Shown: positions 9,007 through 18,592, counted from the first letter of the stretch. The stretch is DNA of 64,000 nt from Microbacterium sp. MPKO10 (GCF_026107415.2 NZ_JAPCHX010000006.1:480718-544717), one strand, 5' to 3'. Numbers and translations: made by a program. Notes: generated by a model from the sequence alone, not told the origin.

Positions 9007-10002
9007 TTACCTGCGGCGTCCGACCGCATCGAGTGTCTGACGAATGGCGTTCTTCACGTCATCCGCTGACGGCAGGGCTGCCGTCTCAAGGGGCTTCGCA
9101 TACGGCATCGGCACCTCTGCCATCGCCACGCGGCGAACAGGGGCGTCGAGGTAGTCGAAGGCACCATCCGAGATGGTGGCTGCGATCTCGGCACCGATTC
9201 CGTACGTCAACCAGTCGTCTTCGAGGACGACGGCGGCATGTGTCTTCTTCACCGATTCGACGAACGTCTCACGATCAAGCGGACGTAGGCTGCGCAGATC
9301 GACGACCTCGATGTCGAGACCCTCGCTCTCGGCGAGCTCTTCTGCAACGGCTGAGGCAACAGTGGCCATGCGCGAGTAACCGATGAGCGTGAGGTCTTTG
9401 CCCTCGCGGGTGACCTTCGCCTTGCCGATCTCGGCGGCCTCATCGCCATCAGGAACCTCGCCCTTGGTGTTGTACAGCCCCAGGTTCTCGAGGAACAGCA
9501 CCGGGTCATCGTCGCGGATCGCAGCGAGCAGCAGCGCCTTGGCATCTGCAGGGGTGCTCGGCGCGACGACCTTCATTCCGGGAACGAACGAGTAGTACAG
9601 CTCGATGTTCTGCGAGTGCGTAGCGCCGAGCTGCTGTCCGCCGCCTCCCGGGGTCCGGATGACCATGGGTACCTTGGCCTGGCCACCGAACATGCCGTAG
9701 ATCTTCGCCGCGTGGTTCACGATCTGATCGAGCGCGAGCAGCGAGAAGTTGATCGTCATGATTTCGACGACCGGGCGCAGCCCGACCATCGCAGCGCCGA
9801 TGGCGGCACCGGTGAATCCCTCTTCGGCGATCGGCGTGTCACGAACGCGCTTCTCGCCGAACTCTTCGAGCATTCCGGCGGTGATCTTGTACGATCCCTC
9901 GAACACGCCGATCTCTTCGCCCATGAGGAAGACGTTTTCATCGCGTAGCATCTCAGAGCGCAGGGTGTCATGCAGCGCCTGGCGATAGGTCATGATGCTC
10001 AT
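9007..10002 (-). CDS. pdhB: 2-oxoacid dehydrogenase E1 component beta subunit
   Basis: This 331-residue subunit binds thiamine diphosphate at the interface with E1alpha. Family hallmarks are MGEEIGVFEGSYKITAGM, DTPIAEEGFTGAAIGAAMVG (with the Glu that activates the cofactor), RTPGGGGQQLGATHSQ and VVLEDDWLTYGIGAEI. The ATG overlaps the E1alpha stop codon by 4 bp (ATGA), so translation is probably coupled and keeps the subunits equimolar. Confidence 0.93.
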   Translation of the reverse strand: MSIMTYRQALHDTLRSEMLRDENVFLMGEEIGVFEGSYKITAGMLEEFGEKRVRDTPIAEEGFTGAAIGAAMVGLRPVVEIMTINFSLLALDQIVNHAAKIYGMFGGQAKVPMVIRTPGGGGQQLGATHSQNIELYYSFVPGMKVVAPSTPADAKALLLAAIRDDDPVLFLENLGLYNTKGEVPDGDEAAEIGKAKVTREGKDLTLIGYSRMATVASAVAEELAESEGLDIEVVDLRSLRPLDRETFVESVKKTHAAVVLEDDWLTYGIGAEIAATISDGAFDYLDAPVRRVAMAEVPMPYAKPLETAALPSADDVKNAIRQTLDAVGRRR

Positions 10003-11111
10003 GCGCGGCCTCCGTTCGTGGGGAAGGGCGCCGGTTCGAAGAGCGGCTCACCCGGCAGTCGCCGCGAGTCGTTCGGAACGGGCGACGCGTACGTGTAGTC
10101 AAAGAGCGTCGAGACGTCGGGGTGCGGGCTGTCCTCAGCGAACTTGGCAGCATCCGCGGCGTACTTCTTCGCGTCGGCATCGATCGCCGAGATCGTGTCG
10201 TCGTCGAGAATGCCGTCCTTCTTGAGCTGGGCGGCGAAGGTGACAACCGGGTCGTTCAGCTTCAGCTTCTCGACCTCCTTGGGGTCACGGTACTTCGCCG
10301 GGTCGACGACCGAGTGCCCCTTGAGACGCTCGACCATGACCTCGAGCAGAAACGGCTTGCCCTTGCGCGCCGAGGCGACGGCACGCTTGGCCGCCTCGAA
10401 CACGGCTGTCGGGTCGAGACCGTCGACGCGCTCGGATGCCATGCGGTACGCGGAGGCACGCTTGTGCAGCTCAGGTTCGGCTGAGGCCTTCTCAACGGTC
10501 GTGCCCATGCCGAGGCCGTTGTTGATGATCACGAAGACACAGGGCAGGTTCCACAGGGCGGCGATGTTGAGCGACTCATGGAAAGCGCCGATGTTCGTCG
10601 TGCCGTCGCCCATGGTGCACATGACGACGTCCTTCTCATCGCGATACTGGATGCCGAAGGCGACACCAGTCGCCAGCGGGATCTGACCGCCCACGATGCC
10701 GTATCCGCCGAGCAAGCGCTTCTCGATGTCGAACATGTGCATGGATCCGCCCCAGCCCTTGGAGACGCCGTCTGTGCGTCCGTAGAGCTCGGCCATCACC
10801 TGGTTGGGGTCGATGTCACGAGCCAGCGCGTAGCCGTGCTCGCGATAGTTCGTAAAGAGGTAGTCGGTTGGCTTGAGGGCTGCCATCAGTCCGACGACAG
10901 CGGCTTCTTCGCCAAGGTTCAGGTGACAATATCCGCCGACCAGCGCTTGTGTGTACGCGCGCGACGCCCGTTCTTCAAACCGACGGATGTTCATCATCTG
11001 ACGGTAGAAGTCAATGAGCTGCTTCGAGTCCTTCTTCGGGCTGGAAGCAGCCTTCTTGCGGGGCGTTGTGGTCGAGCGTGATGTCGTCTTCCGCGGGGTC
11101 CGCGTGGCCAT
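9999..11111 (-). CDS. pdhA: 2-oxoacid dehydrogenase E1 component alpha subunit
   Basis: This 370-residue subunit provides thiamine diphosphate and metal ligands, seen in VMCTMGDGTTNIGAFHESLN and FVIINNGLGMGT. The preceding GWGGSMHMFD and GYGIVGGQIPLATGVA are typical of E1alpha. ATG 11111 is chosen because AAGGGAG lies about 7 nt upstream; upstream in-frame codons look non-coding. Residues 1-30 form an odd Thr/Arg/Lys/Ser-rich basic leader before the conserved LIDFYRQMMNIRRFEER. Actinobacteria usually carry the single-chain AceE for pyruvate, so this alpha/beta type may serve pyruvate as a second complex or another oxoacid. Confidence 0.92.
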   Translation of the reverse strand: MATRTPRKTTSRSTTTPRKKAASSPKKDSKQLIDFYRQMMNIRRFEERASRAYTQALVGGYCHLNLGEEAAVVGLMAALKPTDYLFTNYREHGYALARDIDPNQVMAELYGRTDGVSKGWGGSMHMFDIEKRLLGGYGIVGGQIPLATGVAFGIQYRDEKDVVMCTMGDGTTNIGAFHESLNIAALWNLPCVFVIINNGLGMGTTVEKASAEPELHKRASAYRMASERVDGLDPTAVFEAAKRAVASARKGKPFLLEVMVERLKGHSVVDPAKYRDPKEVEKLKLNDPVVTFAAQLKKDGILDDDTISAIDADAKKYAADAAKFAEDSPHPDVSTLFDYTYASPVPNDSRRLPGEPLFEPAPFPTNGGRA

Positions 11112-11168
11112 CAAGATCTCCCTTCGGCTCTCTTTGTAAGAGGGCCTCGTGCCATGAGCAGTCGAAAT

Positions 11169-11184
11169 GAGACTGTCCAGTATC
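11169..11184. promoter_or_regulatory. Candidate TetR operator in the divergent spacer
   Basis: An imperfect inverted repeat, GAGACTG-TC-CAGTATC, lies in the 134-bp spacer between E1alpha and the TetR-family gene. One arm position is mismatched. Such a position would let the regulator control both genes. The site is inferred from symmetry and location only. Confidence 0.4.
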
Positions 11185-11245
11185 ATTGTATTGCATCGAG
11201 TCGCCGACCGCACCTACTTTGGCGATCTGACGAACAGGAGTGCTC

Positions 11246-11848
11246 ATGACGGTATCCAGCCGGCGCACCCCCGAGCGCAAGAGGGGTCGCCCGACAGCAG
11301 CAGAGCGCGTTCAACGCCGCAGTCAAATCTTGGACGCCGCCCTCGCCGTCTTCCTCGAGCACGGATTCGGAAACACAACGATCGAGCAGCTCGCCCAGGC
11401 CGCGCGGGTGAGCAAGCGCACGATCTACAGTTACTTCGGCGACAAGGCTGCCGTTTTCACCGAGATGGTTCAGCGCCTGGCCCGTGGAGTCAGCACGGAG
11501 CCTCCGCCGGGCGACACGCTGGAGACTCTCGCGACGCGCATCGTCACGCGTCTGCACTCGGCCGAGCTCATCGGACTTCACCAGCTCGTCATTGCCGAGT
11601 CGTCGCGCTTCCCGGAGCTGGCAATCACCCTGCACTCCAACGGTGACGAGCGCCACATCGCGCGTCTCGCGGAGCACCTGCGAACTGAGCGCGGGCCCGA
11701 GGCCGAGCAGCTCGCGCCAGCGCTGTTCACCCTGCTCCTCGGCATGCCCCACCGGATGCGCCTGCTGGGTCTTCTCGACCCGGTGACTCCGGATGCTGCG
11801 GAAGAGCATGCTCGCGCCTCACTCGCTGCCCTCGGCCTCACGCGCTGA
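11246..11848 (+). CDS. TetR/AcrR family transcriptional regulator
   Basis: This 200-residue regulator has an N-terminal helix-turn-helix: ILDAALAVFLEHGFGNTT, IEQLAQAARVSKRTIYSYFG, DKAAVFTEMVQRL. The Arg-rich stretch before it (RKRGRPTAAERVQRR) is common in the family. The C-terminal domain would bind a ligand that cannot be named from sequence. ATG 11246 has CAGGAG 6 nt upstream; a GTG at 11240 is possible. It is divergent from the E1alpha gene, which is therefore a likely target. Its stop is 1 nt from the convergent nuclease-fold gene. Confidence 0.9.
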   Translation: MTVSSRRTPERKRGRPTAAERVQRRSQILDAALAVFLEHGFGNTTIEQLAQAARVSKRTIYSYFGDKAAVFTEMVQRLARGVSTEPPPGDTLETLATRIVTRLHSAELIGLHQLVIAESSRFPELAITLHSNGDERHIARLAEHLRTERGPEAEQLAPALFTLLLGMPHRMRLLGLLDPVTPDAAEEHARASLAALGLTR

Positions 11849-11849
11849 T

Positions 11850-12578
11850 TCAAATCGCGAAGTCGTTCGTCCCCGCGGTCTCCGAGCCGGCATCGTCGCG
11901 GCGCGCTGTAGACCCGTACGTCGAGTTCACGAGGATCGGCATGTGGTCGGAGAGTCCCCGCGGCAGCGTCGCCACGTTTCCGATCTCCAGCCCGATCGAT
12001 GTCGCGAAGTCGAAGTGCCCTCGAAAGAACTTGTACCGTGTGTAGGTTCGCGCGTCGCTCAATGTGAGGTCGTACCCGCGATTCTGCACGCGCTGGGTGA
12101 GGCCGTTCTTGAAGACCGGGTAGTTGTAGTCCCCCACCATGAGCGTGGGGATGCCCGGGCCCATCCGGTGCAGCTCTTCGTGTGCCGTCCGGATTTGATT
12201 GCGACGCAGCGAATTCAGGGCCGTCAACGGAGCCGCATGAAATGACGCCACGATGACGTCGCGCCCCAGTTCACGATCGGTCAGCCGAGAGCCGAGCAGA
12301 CGCTCGTAGGCGGGCCGCAGCACACGATCGTGCATGGACTTCTTCAGCGCGAACGCCTGAGTGTCGACGGCGTCATAGCGGTCGTCTCGATAGTAGATGG
12401 CAAGGCCGAGGCGGTTTCGCTGTGTCGAATCGGCGAGGCGCAGGTTTCCGATGTCACGCGGGAGCTCGGGTGTGTCCGCTTCCTGCAGGCAGACAGCATC
12501 CGGTTCGTATCTGCTGATGAGATTCACGAGCTCGCTGATGGCACGGTTCTTGCGCAGGTTGTAGCTGATGACCTTCAT
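11850..12578 (-). CDS. Endonuclease/exonuclease/phosphatase (EEP) family protein
   Basis: This 242-residue protein has the EEP (DNase I-like) fold. It opens with KVISYNLRKN, has the metal-binding Glu in DAVCLQEAD, VIVASFHAAPL, the active-site TLMVGDYNYP and the C-terminal catalytic LSDHMPILV. The substrate could be nucleic acid or a phospholipid or inositol phosphate headgroup. It has no signal peptide, so it is probably cytoplasmic. Confidence 0.85.
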   Translation of the reverse strand: MKVISYNLRKNRAISELVNLISRYEPDAVCLQEADTPELPRDIGNLRLADSTQRNRLGLAIYYRDDRYDAVDTQAFALKKSMHDRVLRPAYERLLGSRLTDRELGRDVIVASFHAAPLTALNSLRRNQIRTAHEELHRMGPGIPTLMVGDYNYPVFKNGLTQRVQNRGYDLTLSDARTYTRYKFFRGHFDFATSIGLEIGNVATLPRGLSDHMPILVNSTYGSTARRDDAGSETAGTNDFAI

Positions 12579-12594
12579 GACACCTCCCTCGCGT

Positions 12595-13086
12595 TCAGCC
12601 TACGCCGGGTTCGTGGCCCGATTCGGTGTCAACTCTCGGGCCTCTGACAGCCAACCGTGAGAAGACGAGTGTCGCGATCGAGGTTCCCAGATACACGATC
12701 CCCAGCGGATTGCAGAGCGCGATCGTCATCTCGACAGCCCATTCCTCCCCCGTGGGCGCCAAGAGCGAGCGCACGCCCTCCGCCGTGATCTCGGGCACAG
12801 TGGCGCCAAATCCGATGCCGGAGACTACAGCCAGCACGAGCGCCACCAGGGCGGGCCGGATGCTGTGGCCGCGCTGAATCGCCGCGGACAGCGAGAGCCC
12901 CGCAGTACCTAGAAGCACGAGGGCGATCGGGGCGACCGTGATTGAGAGGATCTGGCCGATGGTTCCAGGCCACCCCAGCAGGACGCGACCGAAGCCGACC
13001 CAGACTGTCACCGCGACGGCGACGAGGATCACGGCAACGGCCGTCACGACGGCGCGTCGACGTGTCGTGGACGCAGACAGAGACAT
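12595..13086 (-). CDS. Small integral membrane protein, unknown function
   Basis: This 163-residue protein has about four hydrophobic segments: AVVTAVAVILVAVAVTVWVG, SITVAPIALVLLGTAGLSLS, PALVALVLAVVSGIGFGATV and a C-terminal one around NPLGIVYLGTSIATLVFS. I recognise no catalytic motif. It lies 16 bp from the EEP gene in the same direction and may be cotranscribed with it. Confidence 0.7.
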   Translation of the reverse strand: MSLSASTTRRRAVVTAVAVILVAVAVTVWVGFGRVLLGWPGTIGQILSITVAPIALVLLGTAGLSLSAAIQRGHSIRPALVALVLAVVSGIGFGATVPEITAEGVRSLLAPTGEEWAVEMTIALCNPLGIVYLGTSIATLVFSRLAVRGPRVDTESGHEPGVG

Positions 13087-13179
13087 CGGGAATGCCTTCC
13101 ATTCGGGATGCTGTCAAGCTTGCCCGGTTCCGCCGCCGCTCTCAAGCGCTGCCCCGGGCGTTCGTGAGATCATCGGCAT

Positions 13180-13869
13180 ATGTCCGTCCACGTCATCACC
13201 GGTGCAGGCTCCGGCATCGGCGCAGCTCTCGCCCGTCTTCTTCTCGACCGCGGCGACGAGGTCTACGCTGTAGTGCGCAATGCGGGGCGAGCGAATCAGC
13301 TCTCGGCAGAGCTCCCCGGAATCGCGACGATCGTCGGTGATCTGGAGAACCCCGGCCGCCTCTCGTGGGCGCTCTCGAAGCAGCAGCTGCCGGAACGCAT
13401 CGACTCGCTCGTGCATGCGGCGGGGGTTGTCGATCTGGGCGCGGTCGCCGACATCACTCCGGCCTCCTGGCAGCATCAGATCGCGGTGAATCTGCTCGCT
13501 CCCGCCGAGCTCACGCGGCTGCTCCTGCCGGTCCTGCGGGTGTCTGGTGCCCGCGTGGTCTTCGTCAACTCCGGTGCGGGCCTGCGTGCCAACCCCGAGT
13601 GGTCGGCGTACGCGGCATCAAAGCACGGCTTGAAGGCGCTTGCCGACGCGCTGCGGGCTGAAGAGCACGCAAACGGCATCCACGTGACGTCGGTGTATCC
13701 GGGGCGCACCGCAACACCGATGCAACAGAAGGTGCACCATCAGGAGGGCGCAGAGTACGTCCCCGAGCGATTCATCGACCCCGGTTCTGTGGCCAGCAGC
13801 ATCCTGACGGCCCTTGATCTGCCCCGCGATGCCGAGATCACCGATCTATCGGTCCGGCCCGGCCGCTGA
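13180..13869 (+). CDS. Short-chain dehydrogenase/reductase (SDR)
   Basis: This 229-residue classical SDR has the cofactor motif TGAGSGIG at residues 6-13 and the NAG-equivalent VHAAG. The catalytic Ser is in VNSGAG and the catalytic Tyr/Lys in YAASKHG. The PGRTATPM loop follows. The residues after the Gly-rich motif (VYAVVRNAGR) suggest NADP, but the substrate is unknown. It is transcribed alone, away from the membrane protein gene. Confidence 0.88.
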   Translation: MSVHVITGAGSGIGAALARLLLDRGDEVYAVVRNAGRANQLSAELPGIATIVGDLENPGRLSWALSKQQLPERIDSLVHAAGVVDLGAVADITPASWQHQIAVNLLAPAELTRLLLPVLRVSGARVVFVNSGAGLRANPEWSAYAASKHGLKALADALRAEEHANGIHVTSVYPGRTATPMQQKVHHQEGAEYVPERFIDPGSVASSILTALDLPRDAEITDLSVRPGR

Positions 13870-13980
13870 GCAGTTTCGACGGCGATCAGGCTCGGAAATT
13901 GCAGATGTTCATCTGAGTCCAGCACGATCGCTCACTGCGGGGTAAGATAGCCACAAGCAGTAACGAAGCAAGGGGGCATC

Positions 13981-14262
13981 GTGACAATGCTTGACGCCGG
14001 TGCGTCACTCGACAAAGCGTGGTACGAACGTATGGCTGAGAATCGCGAGCGTGGAGACATCACCCTGGACCGGCTTTCCGACCATGAATGGCGTGTGAGC
14101 GATCGCCGACTCGACGAACACGACGCACCCTCGGTGCTCGGCATCATCGAGCAGACCGAGGCCGGGTTCACCGTGCTCGAGATCAACGAGATGGTCGCTC
14201 AGTGGACGGCAGACTCCCTGGACGACGCCGTGTCGCTATTCGTCACGGCTGAGACCGGCTGA
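13981..14262 (+). CDS. Conserved-looking small protein, unknown function
   Basis: This 93-residue acidic, soluble protein has no recognised motif. GTG 13981 is supported by AAGGGGG a few bases upstream; ATG 13987 is an alternative. It ends 5 bp from the stop of the convergent arylsulfotransferase-like gene. Codon use is like that of its neighbours, which supports a real gene. Confidence 0.65.
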   Translation: MTMLDAGASLDKAWYERMAENRERGDITLDRLSDHEWRVSDRRLDEHDAPSVLGIIEQTEAGFTVLEINEMVAQWTADSLDDAVSLFVTAETG

Positions 14263-14267
14263 GGCCG

Positions 14268-15809
14268 TCAGCGCGTCGCCACGACTCGGGATCGGCCGAG
14301 GGCAGTGCCGTCTGCGTCTCGTGCCTCGACTTGGAGGAAGGCCGCGGTCTTGGCATCCGGAATCTCGATCGCCGTCTCGAACCCTGACCGTTTGGCTGTG
14401 GCCACGGAGGACAATTCGGACGCGTCGCTTCCCGCCAGCAAGGCCCACGAGTCAACGCGCGTCGCCCCGTTCCAGCTCATGAATGCCGTTGAGGTTCCGT
14501 CGACGGACATCGTGGCCAGATCCGGGATCGTGGTCGGCTCACCGGTCCAGGGGAACCGGTACGCCCGGTATGACCCGGCACCGACCTCTGTGAATCCCGC
14601 GATCGCGGTGCCGTCGGCGTCGAATTCGGTGACCGCGGGGGCGCTGCCCCAGCCGACCATCGCGTGGCCGTCCTCAAGCAGCTGGGTGTTGCCCATCGCA
14701 TAACCCTCGTACTCACCGTAGGTCAGTGTCGTGTCGAGTTCTGCTGTCATCGCCTCCTCGTCGAGGCGGAGAATGAGTCCGGATGACACGGCTCCGTCAC
14801 CTTTCACTCCGGCGTTGTTGAAGAGGCTGATTCTGCTGTTCTCGCGCCAGCGCGCATCGTGCTGCCATGAAAACTCGGTTCCCTCGCCCATTTCGACATC
14901 GCTCTTTGTGCCGCCCAGACGCCAGAGAAGCGCGCCCGTCGTGCGATTAATGGCGTAGAGAGCGCAGGTGTGCCGACACGAGATCAGCAGCCGGTCACCG
15001 TCATCGTCGATGGAGTTGACGTGGATGGGGTCAAAGGCTTTCTCGGGCGAGGTTCCCGTCGTGTCGTCATCATCGTCGATGCGTTTCTTGCTCTCGTCAA
15101 GCGCAATGTCATCGAGAATGTTCCAGTCGACGAGAACCCGGCCGGTGGCGATGTCGATCTCCTGCACACGGCAGGCAAAGGCGTACCCGTCTGTCGGGCC
15201 TCCAACACTCGACAGGTCAAGGCGCGCCACGGGATACGTGGTGACGAGAGCAGTGTCGCGGTCAGTGAGATGAAATTCATGCAGATCGGGGATCGCGCCG
15301 TGTCCGCCATGCACGGCCGCGATCTCCGTGTAGCTCGTGTCGAGGATCCGACCGGTCCCGTGCCCGTTGCCGCTCGCGACGCGCCCTTCCCAGAAGGTGA
15401 GGACGGGCTTGCCCTTGTATGTCTGCACACGCACGTCCGTGGTGTCGACGCCGTTCGGCGCAATCCAGATGGGCTCACCCGAACTGTCGATGATCGCACC
15501 CGTGAGAATGCTGTCTCGAGGGCTGAGGAATGTGTAACCGGGGCTCAGCTGTGCGCCATCGGTCGCCCAGGCCTTCACAACGGGAAGTGTCAGTGCCGTG
15601 CTGACGAAGCGGTGGACCTTGATCTCGTCATCGTCCTCCGATGGCTGAGAATCCGACTTCTCATCAGCTGGCTTCTGGGCGGGAACGAGCTGCAACCCGC
15701 CCCAGGTGGCACCCGCGCCCACGATGGCGCCTCCGACGGCCGCGAGAGAGATTGTGACGAAACTACGTCGGCGCAGGGCCGGCTGCTCTGTACGATCTGT
15801 CGAATTCAT
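14268..15809 (-). CDS. Arylsulfotransferase (ASST)-like protein, Tat-exported
   Basis: This 513-residue protein starts with a twin-arginine signal: RRRSFVTISL followed by the hydrophobic AAVGGAIVGAGATWGG. The rest resembles the ASST beta-propeller family, with LHEFHLTDRDTALVTTYP, a repeated propeller-blade pattern, IHVNSIDDDGDRLLISCRHT, GALLWRLGG and FSWQHDARW. Family members transfer sulfate between phenols, but many actinobacterial copies are untested. No lipobox Cys is present, so it is either secreted or anchored by an uncleaved signal. Confidence 0.82.
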   Translation of the reverse strand: MNSTDRTEQPALRRRSFVTISLAAVGGAIVGAGATWGGLQLVPAQKPADEKSDSQPSEDDDEIKVHRFVSTALTLPVVKAWATDGAQLSPGYTFLSPRDSILTGAIIDSSGEPIWIAPNGVDTTDVRVQTYKGKPVLTFWEGRVASGNGHGTGRILDTSYTEIAAVHGGHGAIPDLHEFHLTDRDTALVTTYPVARLDLSSVGGPTDGYAFACRVQEIDIATGRVLVDWNILDDIALDESKKRIDDDDDTTGTSPEKAFDPIHVNSIDDDGDRLLISCRHTCALYAINRTTGALLWRLGGTKSDVEMGEGTEFSWQHDARWRENSRISLFNNAGVKGDGAVSSGLILRLDEEAMTAELDTTLTYGEYEGYAMGNTQLLEDGHAMVGWGSAPAVTEFDADGTAIAGFTEVGAGSYRAYRFPWTGEPTTIPDLATMSVDGTSTAFMSWNGATRVDSWALLAGSDASELSSVATAKRSGFETAIEIPDAKTAAFLQVEARDADGTALGRSRVVATR

Positions 15810-15860
15810 GATGTGACAGTATCACCAGCCACATCAGCAGCCTCGTAGACTTCTGTGGTG

Positions 15861-16991
15861 ATGCAGTGCTCTTACTTTGATGCTGGCGTGTGCCGTTCGT
15901 GCACGCTCATGGGCACGGAGTATTCCGCACAGCTCGCTGACAAACAGCATGACTGCAAGACCTTGCTTGCAGCCCACAGCCGATTGGAATGGCTGTCGCC
16001 GATCACAAGCTCAGAGGCCGGGTTCCGCAACAAGGCGAAGATGGCCGTCGGTGGCACCGTTGACTCCCCCACGCTCGGCATTCTCGACGCCCAGAAGTCT
16101 GGCGTCGATCTGCGCGGCTGCGGTGTGCTTCAACCGGGCCTGCGCGATGCTCTTCCCCGCATCGCCTGCTTCATCAGCCAGGCACGCATCGCGCCGTACG
16201 ATGTCGCGGCCCGGCGCGGAGAGCTCAAATACGTGTTGTTGACGGAAGCGCCGTCTGGCGAGCTCATGCTGCGGTTCGTCCTGCGCTCGCGCGAAGCGCT
16301 CAGCCGCATTCGCAAGCATCTTCCCGGTCTGCAGCGCGCACTCCCCCGGGCGCGCATGATCTCCGTCAACCTGCAGCCGGAGCATAAAGCGGTCCTCGAA
16401 GGTGACACGGAGATTCCGCTGACTCCGGCGACCACACTTGCCATGCGCACGAACACCATCGATTTGCGGCTCGGCGCCAAGAGCTTCTTCCAGACGAACA
16501 CGGCGATCGCCGAGCATCTGTACACACAGGCTGCCGACTGGTGCGCCCACAAGAACCCTCGTTCAGTGTGGGACCTCTACTGCGGAGTGGGCGGTTTCGC
16601 TCTCCATGTTGCCGCGGGAGCTCGCCACGTGACAGGCATCGAGGTGAGTGCAGAAGCGATCGAGAGCGCAACGGCGACTGCCACCGCTGCCGGGATCGGC
16701 AATGTGCGATTCATCGCCGACAATGCCCTGCGCTTTGCCCACGAGTCACGGGCGGCGGACATTCCCGATCTCGCGATCGTGAATCCGCCGCGGCGTGGCA
16801 TCGGTACCGACCTGGCGCACTGGCTCGACGACAGCGCCGTCCAGACGGTCATCTACTCCAGCTGCAACGCCGTCTCGCTCGCCCGCGATCTTGAGGCGAT
16901 GCCCGCACTCGCTCCCGTGCAAGCCCGCCTGTTCGACATGTTCCCTCAGACACGGCATTACGAGACGATGGTCCTGCTCGAACGTCGCTGA
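15861..16991 (+). CDS. rlmC: 23S rRNA (uracil-C5)-methyltransferase RlmC-like
   Basis: This 376-residue SAM-dependent enzyme methylates uracil in 23S rRNA. The N-terminal cysteines for the iron-sulfur cluster are visible in QCSYFDAGVCRSC and a later HDC. The MTase core has FFQTNTAIAEHLY, DLYCGVGGFALHVA (SAM site), GIEVSAEAIESA, NPPRRGI and the nucleophile region YSSCNAVSLARDLEA. The absence of a TRAM domain points to RlmC rather than RlmD/TrmA. ATG 15861 is used; GTG codons at 15855 and 15858 are alternatives. It is divergent from the Tat protein gene. Confidence 0.9.
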   Translation: MQCSYFDAGVCRSCTLMGTEYSAQLADKQHDCKTLLAAHSRLEWLSPITSSEAGFRNKAKMAVGGTVDSPTLGILDAQKSGVDLRGCGVLQPGLRDALPRIACFISQARIAPYDVAARRGELKYVLLTEAPSGELMLRFVLRSREALSRIRKHLPGLQRALPRARMISVNLQPEHKAVLEGDTEIPLTPATTLAMRTNTIDLRLGAKSFFQTNTAIAEHLYTQAADWCAHKNPRSVWDLYCGVGGFALHVAAGARHVTGIEVSAEAIESATATATAAGIGNVRFIADNALRFAHESRAADIPDLAIVNPPRRGIGTDLAHWLDDSAVQTVIYSSCNAVSLARDLEAMPALAPVQARLFDMFPQTRHYETMVLLERR

Positions 16992-17215
16992 CGGTGCCGT
17001 GCGGCGATGAGCGCCGAACATCAACCGATGCCATCCACGATCGCATCGCCACGCACGCCACGCCCCCTGTTGCATCTCCGATGACAAATCGGGCGCCCGA
17101 GACAAGTGCGGCAGGGTGTGACAAACTCGAAGACGCGGGAGTGACGTCCGCGCCGCGTCTTCGTCGCGAGACCATCCAATCGCCCGTTCTTTCTTCGTTC
17201 AGTAAGGTGACGCCC

Positions 17216-18592
17216 ATGCCAGATTCCTCTGCCTCCGCTACAAACGGCTCTGACAACGACGAATTCTTCGACACGTTCATCCAATCTCGTCCCGACGAGC
17301 AGCCTTCGTTCACCGTCGCTTTCCGCGGCTACGACAAAGACGAAGTTCACTCGGCGATCAGCGACTTGGCCGGTCGTCTGCAGCGCGCGACTACCGCTTT
17401 GGATGAGGCGCTCGTCCGGCATCGTGACGAGCTGGAACGCGCGCGGACTGAGACATCAACAGCGTCGACCGAGCTGGAAGACGAGCTCGCCGCCGCGCAG
17501 GCGCGTGCCGCCGATGCCGAGAAACAGGTGCAGACCCTCAGCGCTGAGCTGATGGAGCGACCGGCCACCGAAGACGGCGATGAGGACGAGGATCCGGTGC
17601 AGTCGCGCCAGCAATTCGAAGCGGTCCTCAAGGTCGCCGAAGAGCAGGCGAACGCGATCATCCAGAACGCCACCATTCAGGCAGAGCGTCTGCTTTCCGC
17701 CGCACGCGATCAAGAGAACTCTCGCCGCGCGGAACTCGACGCCGATGTGGCGCGCATCACCCAGCAGGCCGAGCACGACGCCGACCAGGTGCGCCTTCAG
17801 ATGGACACCGAGTACACGGCGCATGAGGCACGGATCGAACGCGAACGAGCCCACGCCGACGAAAAGGTAGCACAGGCCGAGCGCGAAGCAGCTGCCATCC
17901 GCACCGAGGCCGAGAAAGGCGCTGCTTCGCTGCGCGCTCTCGTCACGCGTGAGACCACGGAGCAACGTGCCGAGGCTGAGCGCGAGGTTCGTGAGATGAA
18001 CGCCCGCGTGCTGGAGTTCGAAGAGACTCTCACACGGCGTCAAGACGACGCGCAGCAGGAGTTCCTCGTGTTGCACAATCAGGCAGTGGCGCACGCGGAA
18101 CGCATCACCGCCGACGCCAACGAGCAGGTGGAGTCGTCGCTCGAGCACGCTCAGCGCATCTCGAGCCGTGCGGATGACTATGAGAAGCTTATGCGCGCTC
18201 AGGCTGGGCAGATCGAGGCCGATGCCCAGGTGCACGCACGTGAGGTGCTCGATCGGGCACAGGTGAAGGCGAAGAAGATCGTCGACACCGTCATTGAGCA
18301 TTCAACGTCGGTGCTCCGCGATGCGGAAGACCGCACCCGCGAGCTTCGTTGGCAGCAGCAGCAGCTCACCAGTTTCATGTCTGAAGTTCGCGAGATGATC
18401 CGGCCCGAAAGTGGTGCCTCCGCGGCCCTCCTCGCCGATGCCGAGGCGGAGCAGGCCGATGATGAGGATGCTCGTGACGGCCACGACGCCACAGAGGGGG
18501 ATGATCCCGCGGCGATCGCCAAGGATTTCGTCATCGAGACACCTCCCGAGGCTCCGCTCGAGCCCGAGAACGAGGATGCTGTCGAAGACTGA
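17216..18592 (+). CDS. DivIVA/Wag31-like coiled-coil protein
   Basis: This 458-residue protein has a DivIVA-type N-terminal motif, FTVAFRGYDKDEVHSAISDL at about residues 33-52. A long Ala/Glu/Arg-rich coiled coil follows to about residue 400, and the tail is acidic. Such proteins act at poles or septa or scaffold the envelope. ATG 17216 is chosen because AAGGTGA lies 5 nt upstream; the 74 codons before it look non-coding. It is longer than canonical DivIVA and could be one of several paralogues. Confidence 0.82.
   Translation: MPDSSASATNGSDNDEFFDTFIQSRPDEQPSFTVAFRGYDKDEVHSAISDLAGRLQRATTALDEALVRHRDELERARTETSTASTELEDELAAAQARAADAEKQVQTLSAELMERPATEDGDEDEDPVQSRQQFEAVLKVAEEQANAIIQNATIQAERLLSAARDQENSRRAELDADVARITQQAEHDADQVRLQMDTEYTAHEARIERERAHADEKVAQAEREAAAIRTEAEKGAASLRALVTRETTEQRAEAEREVREMNARVLEFEETLTRRQDDAQQEFLVLHNQAVAHAERITADANEQVESSLEHAQRISSRADDYEKLMRAQAGQIEADAQVHAREVLDRAQVKAKKIVDTVIEHSTSVLRDAEDRTRELRWQQQQLTSFMSEVREMIRPESGASAALLADAEAEQADDEDARDGHDATEGDDPAAIAKDFVIETPPEAPLEPENEDAVED

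Noticed and set aside
16994..17215. N-terminal extension of the DivIVA-like protein
   Set aside because: The 74 codons before ATG 17216 lack coding character, whereas ATG 17216 has a well-placed AAGGTGA site.
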